Positions 12,747 to 13,403 of a stretch of 13,403 bases of DNA are shown here, piece by piece (positions within the stretch are counted from its first letter, which is position 1; every line of letters begins with the position of its first letter). Under the pieces are notes generated by a model. The model ran no database searches and was not told the origin of the DNA. It saw nothing but the letters and a program-made list of their open reading frames with translations. A program made the position numbers and the translations under genes. Source of the DNA: Candidatus Krumholzibacteriia bacterium (GTDB lineage: Bacteria > Krumholzibacteriota > Krumholzibacteriia > LZORAL124-64-63); contig JAQULN010000031.1 of assembly GCA_028718575.1 (NCBI GenBank), positions 1 through 13,403 of the forward strand. Direction: 5' to 3'.

Positions 12747-13403
12747 GTGAAACGACATTCGGCGCCCTGGATCAGCGGACAGATGCTGGCGATCTTGGCG
12801 GCGGGCGCACTAGTGGGCGCCGGTTGCGCCAAGGCCCCCTCCGGCGATCAGCTCGCCGTCCACAAGGTCACGACCGTCACGACCCATACGACGGCGCGTC
12901 CGTCCGGACTTGCCGTTGCGTCCGGCACCGACACGCTCGTGCTCTGGCTGGGATCGACGGCGGCGCGGCGCGACAGCCGCGACGGCACCTTCCTGGTCGA
13001 CTCCGCGCGCGATCGCCTGCTCTATGTCGACCACCGCGAACGAACCTGGACGGCGCAAAGCACGCACGAGGTCCAACACTTGTTGGCGGCGATCGCCGCC
13101 GACTCGCTCACCGAGCCGAGTGACGATCCGCGGCTCGCGCAGCTCAAGAGCATGTTGGACGTCGCGGTCAAGGTTACCGATGCCGGCGAATATGCGACCG
13201 TCGACGGCTACCGCTGCCGCCGTTGGCTGATGGAGCAACAGATCGGAGAGGTCGTCACCACCAGTGAACTCTGGCTGACCGAGGACATCGCGGTGGATTT
13301 CGAGCTTCTGCATCGCGCCACGCGGCCGGCTCTACTGTCGATCCCGGGCGGCGAGGCAGCCCTAGCTGAGCTGGCCAAGCTCCGAGGCGTACCGGTGGTG
13401 GCA
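12747..13403 (+). CDS. Secreted or lipoprotein gene, DUF4412-like, 5' part only (partial)
   Basis: 219 codons are present and the frame is open at the window end. The start is GTG 12747 with AAGGAG 5 bases upstream. Residues 1-27 look like a lipoprotein signal: basic VKRH, hydrophobic MLAILAAGALVGAG, then Cys in Val-Gly-Ala-Gly-Cys. The Gly at -3 is unusual for a lipobox, so cleavage by signal peptidase II is likely but not certain. The mature part has DTLVLWLGSTAARRDSRDGT, LVDSARDRLLYVDHRERTW and GYRCRRWLMEQQIGEVVTTS followed by ELWLTEDI. This pattern of coloured beta-hairpins and a late W-x-T-E/D matches DUF4412-type periplasmic proteins of unknown role. It is divergent from hemD, with no evident functional link. 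Confidence 0.7.
   Translation, partial: MKRHSAPWISGQMLAILAAGALVGAGCAKAPSGDQLAVHKVTTVTTHTTARPSGLAVASGTDTLVLWLGSTAARRDSRDGTFLVDSARDRLLYVDHRERTWTAQSTHEVQHLLAAIAADSLTEPSDDPRLAQLKSMLDVAVKVTDAGEYATVDGYRCRRWLMEQQIGEVVTTSELWLTEDIAVDFELLHRATRPALLSIPGGEAALAELAKLRGVPVVA

Noticed and set aside
12525..12758. Upstream extension of hemD to 12758
   Set aside because: The extra 78 residues are Arg-rich and unlike the family, and the extension would overlap the start of the divergent gene at 12747. ATG 12524 has a good ribosome site.

Overview
This is a GC-rich window from a Gram-negative bacterium. Evidence for two membranes is an OmpA-type protein with a peptidoglycan-binding domain, a DUF3078-type barrel ending in Tyr-Thr-Phe, a likely lipoprotein, and the end of another barrel-like protein at the left edge. 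Ribosome binding sites of the AAGGAG type precede most starts. I cannot name the phylum. The mix of families would fit a poorly cultured lineage (FCB-like or delta-proteobacteria-like), but that is a guess. No rRNA, tRNA, CRISPR array, insertion sequence or phage gene was seen.

Layout. 1-85: tail of a gene. 170-1558 (-): YfcC-family transporter. 1559-1854: control region dense in repeats, shared with the divergent two-gene unit 1855-3292 (+), which holds a SatD-related helix-turn-helix protein and a DUF3307 membrane protein. 3379-5983 (-): DUF3078-type outer-membrane protein followed by a GT39/ArnT-type glycosyltransferase. 6074-8776 (-): ECF sigma factor, 96-residue small protein, CmpX-like channel and MscS. 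8949-10145 (+): OmpA/OprF-like protein, divergent from the sigma gene. 10234-12524 (-): hemD, then a YcgR-like PilZ protein. 12747 to the right edge (+): secreted or lipoprotein gene, cut by the window.

Most interesting unit. The block at 7042-10145 resembles the cfrX-cmpX-sigX-oprF locus of Pseudomonas, rearranged and with mscS added. It has a SigX-like ECF sigma factor, a small protein in the place of a possible anti-sigma factor, a CmpX-like membrane protein and an OprF-like porin. The 172-bp gap between the sigma gene and the ompA-like gene carries the same two-part motif, GTGAC-N18-GTCTGG, once on each strand and facing each gene. I read these as paired promoters for the sigma factor itself, so it would drive both its own operon and the porin. 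The module looks like an envelope-tension circuit: channels, sigma factor and outer-membrane anchor.

Second point of interest. The SatD-like regulator gene is bracketed by two palindromes with the same architecture, GGTTGT-N10-ACAACC. One has a consensus -35 (TTGACA) inside its spacer. The other lies across the 3' end of the gene, just before the DUF3307 gene. This looks like autoregulation of the unit, and perhaps of the divergent yfcC.
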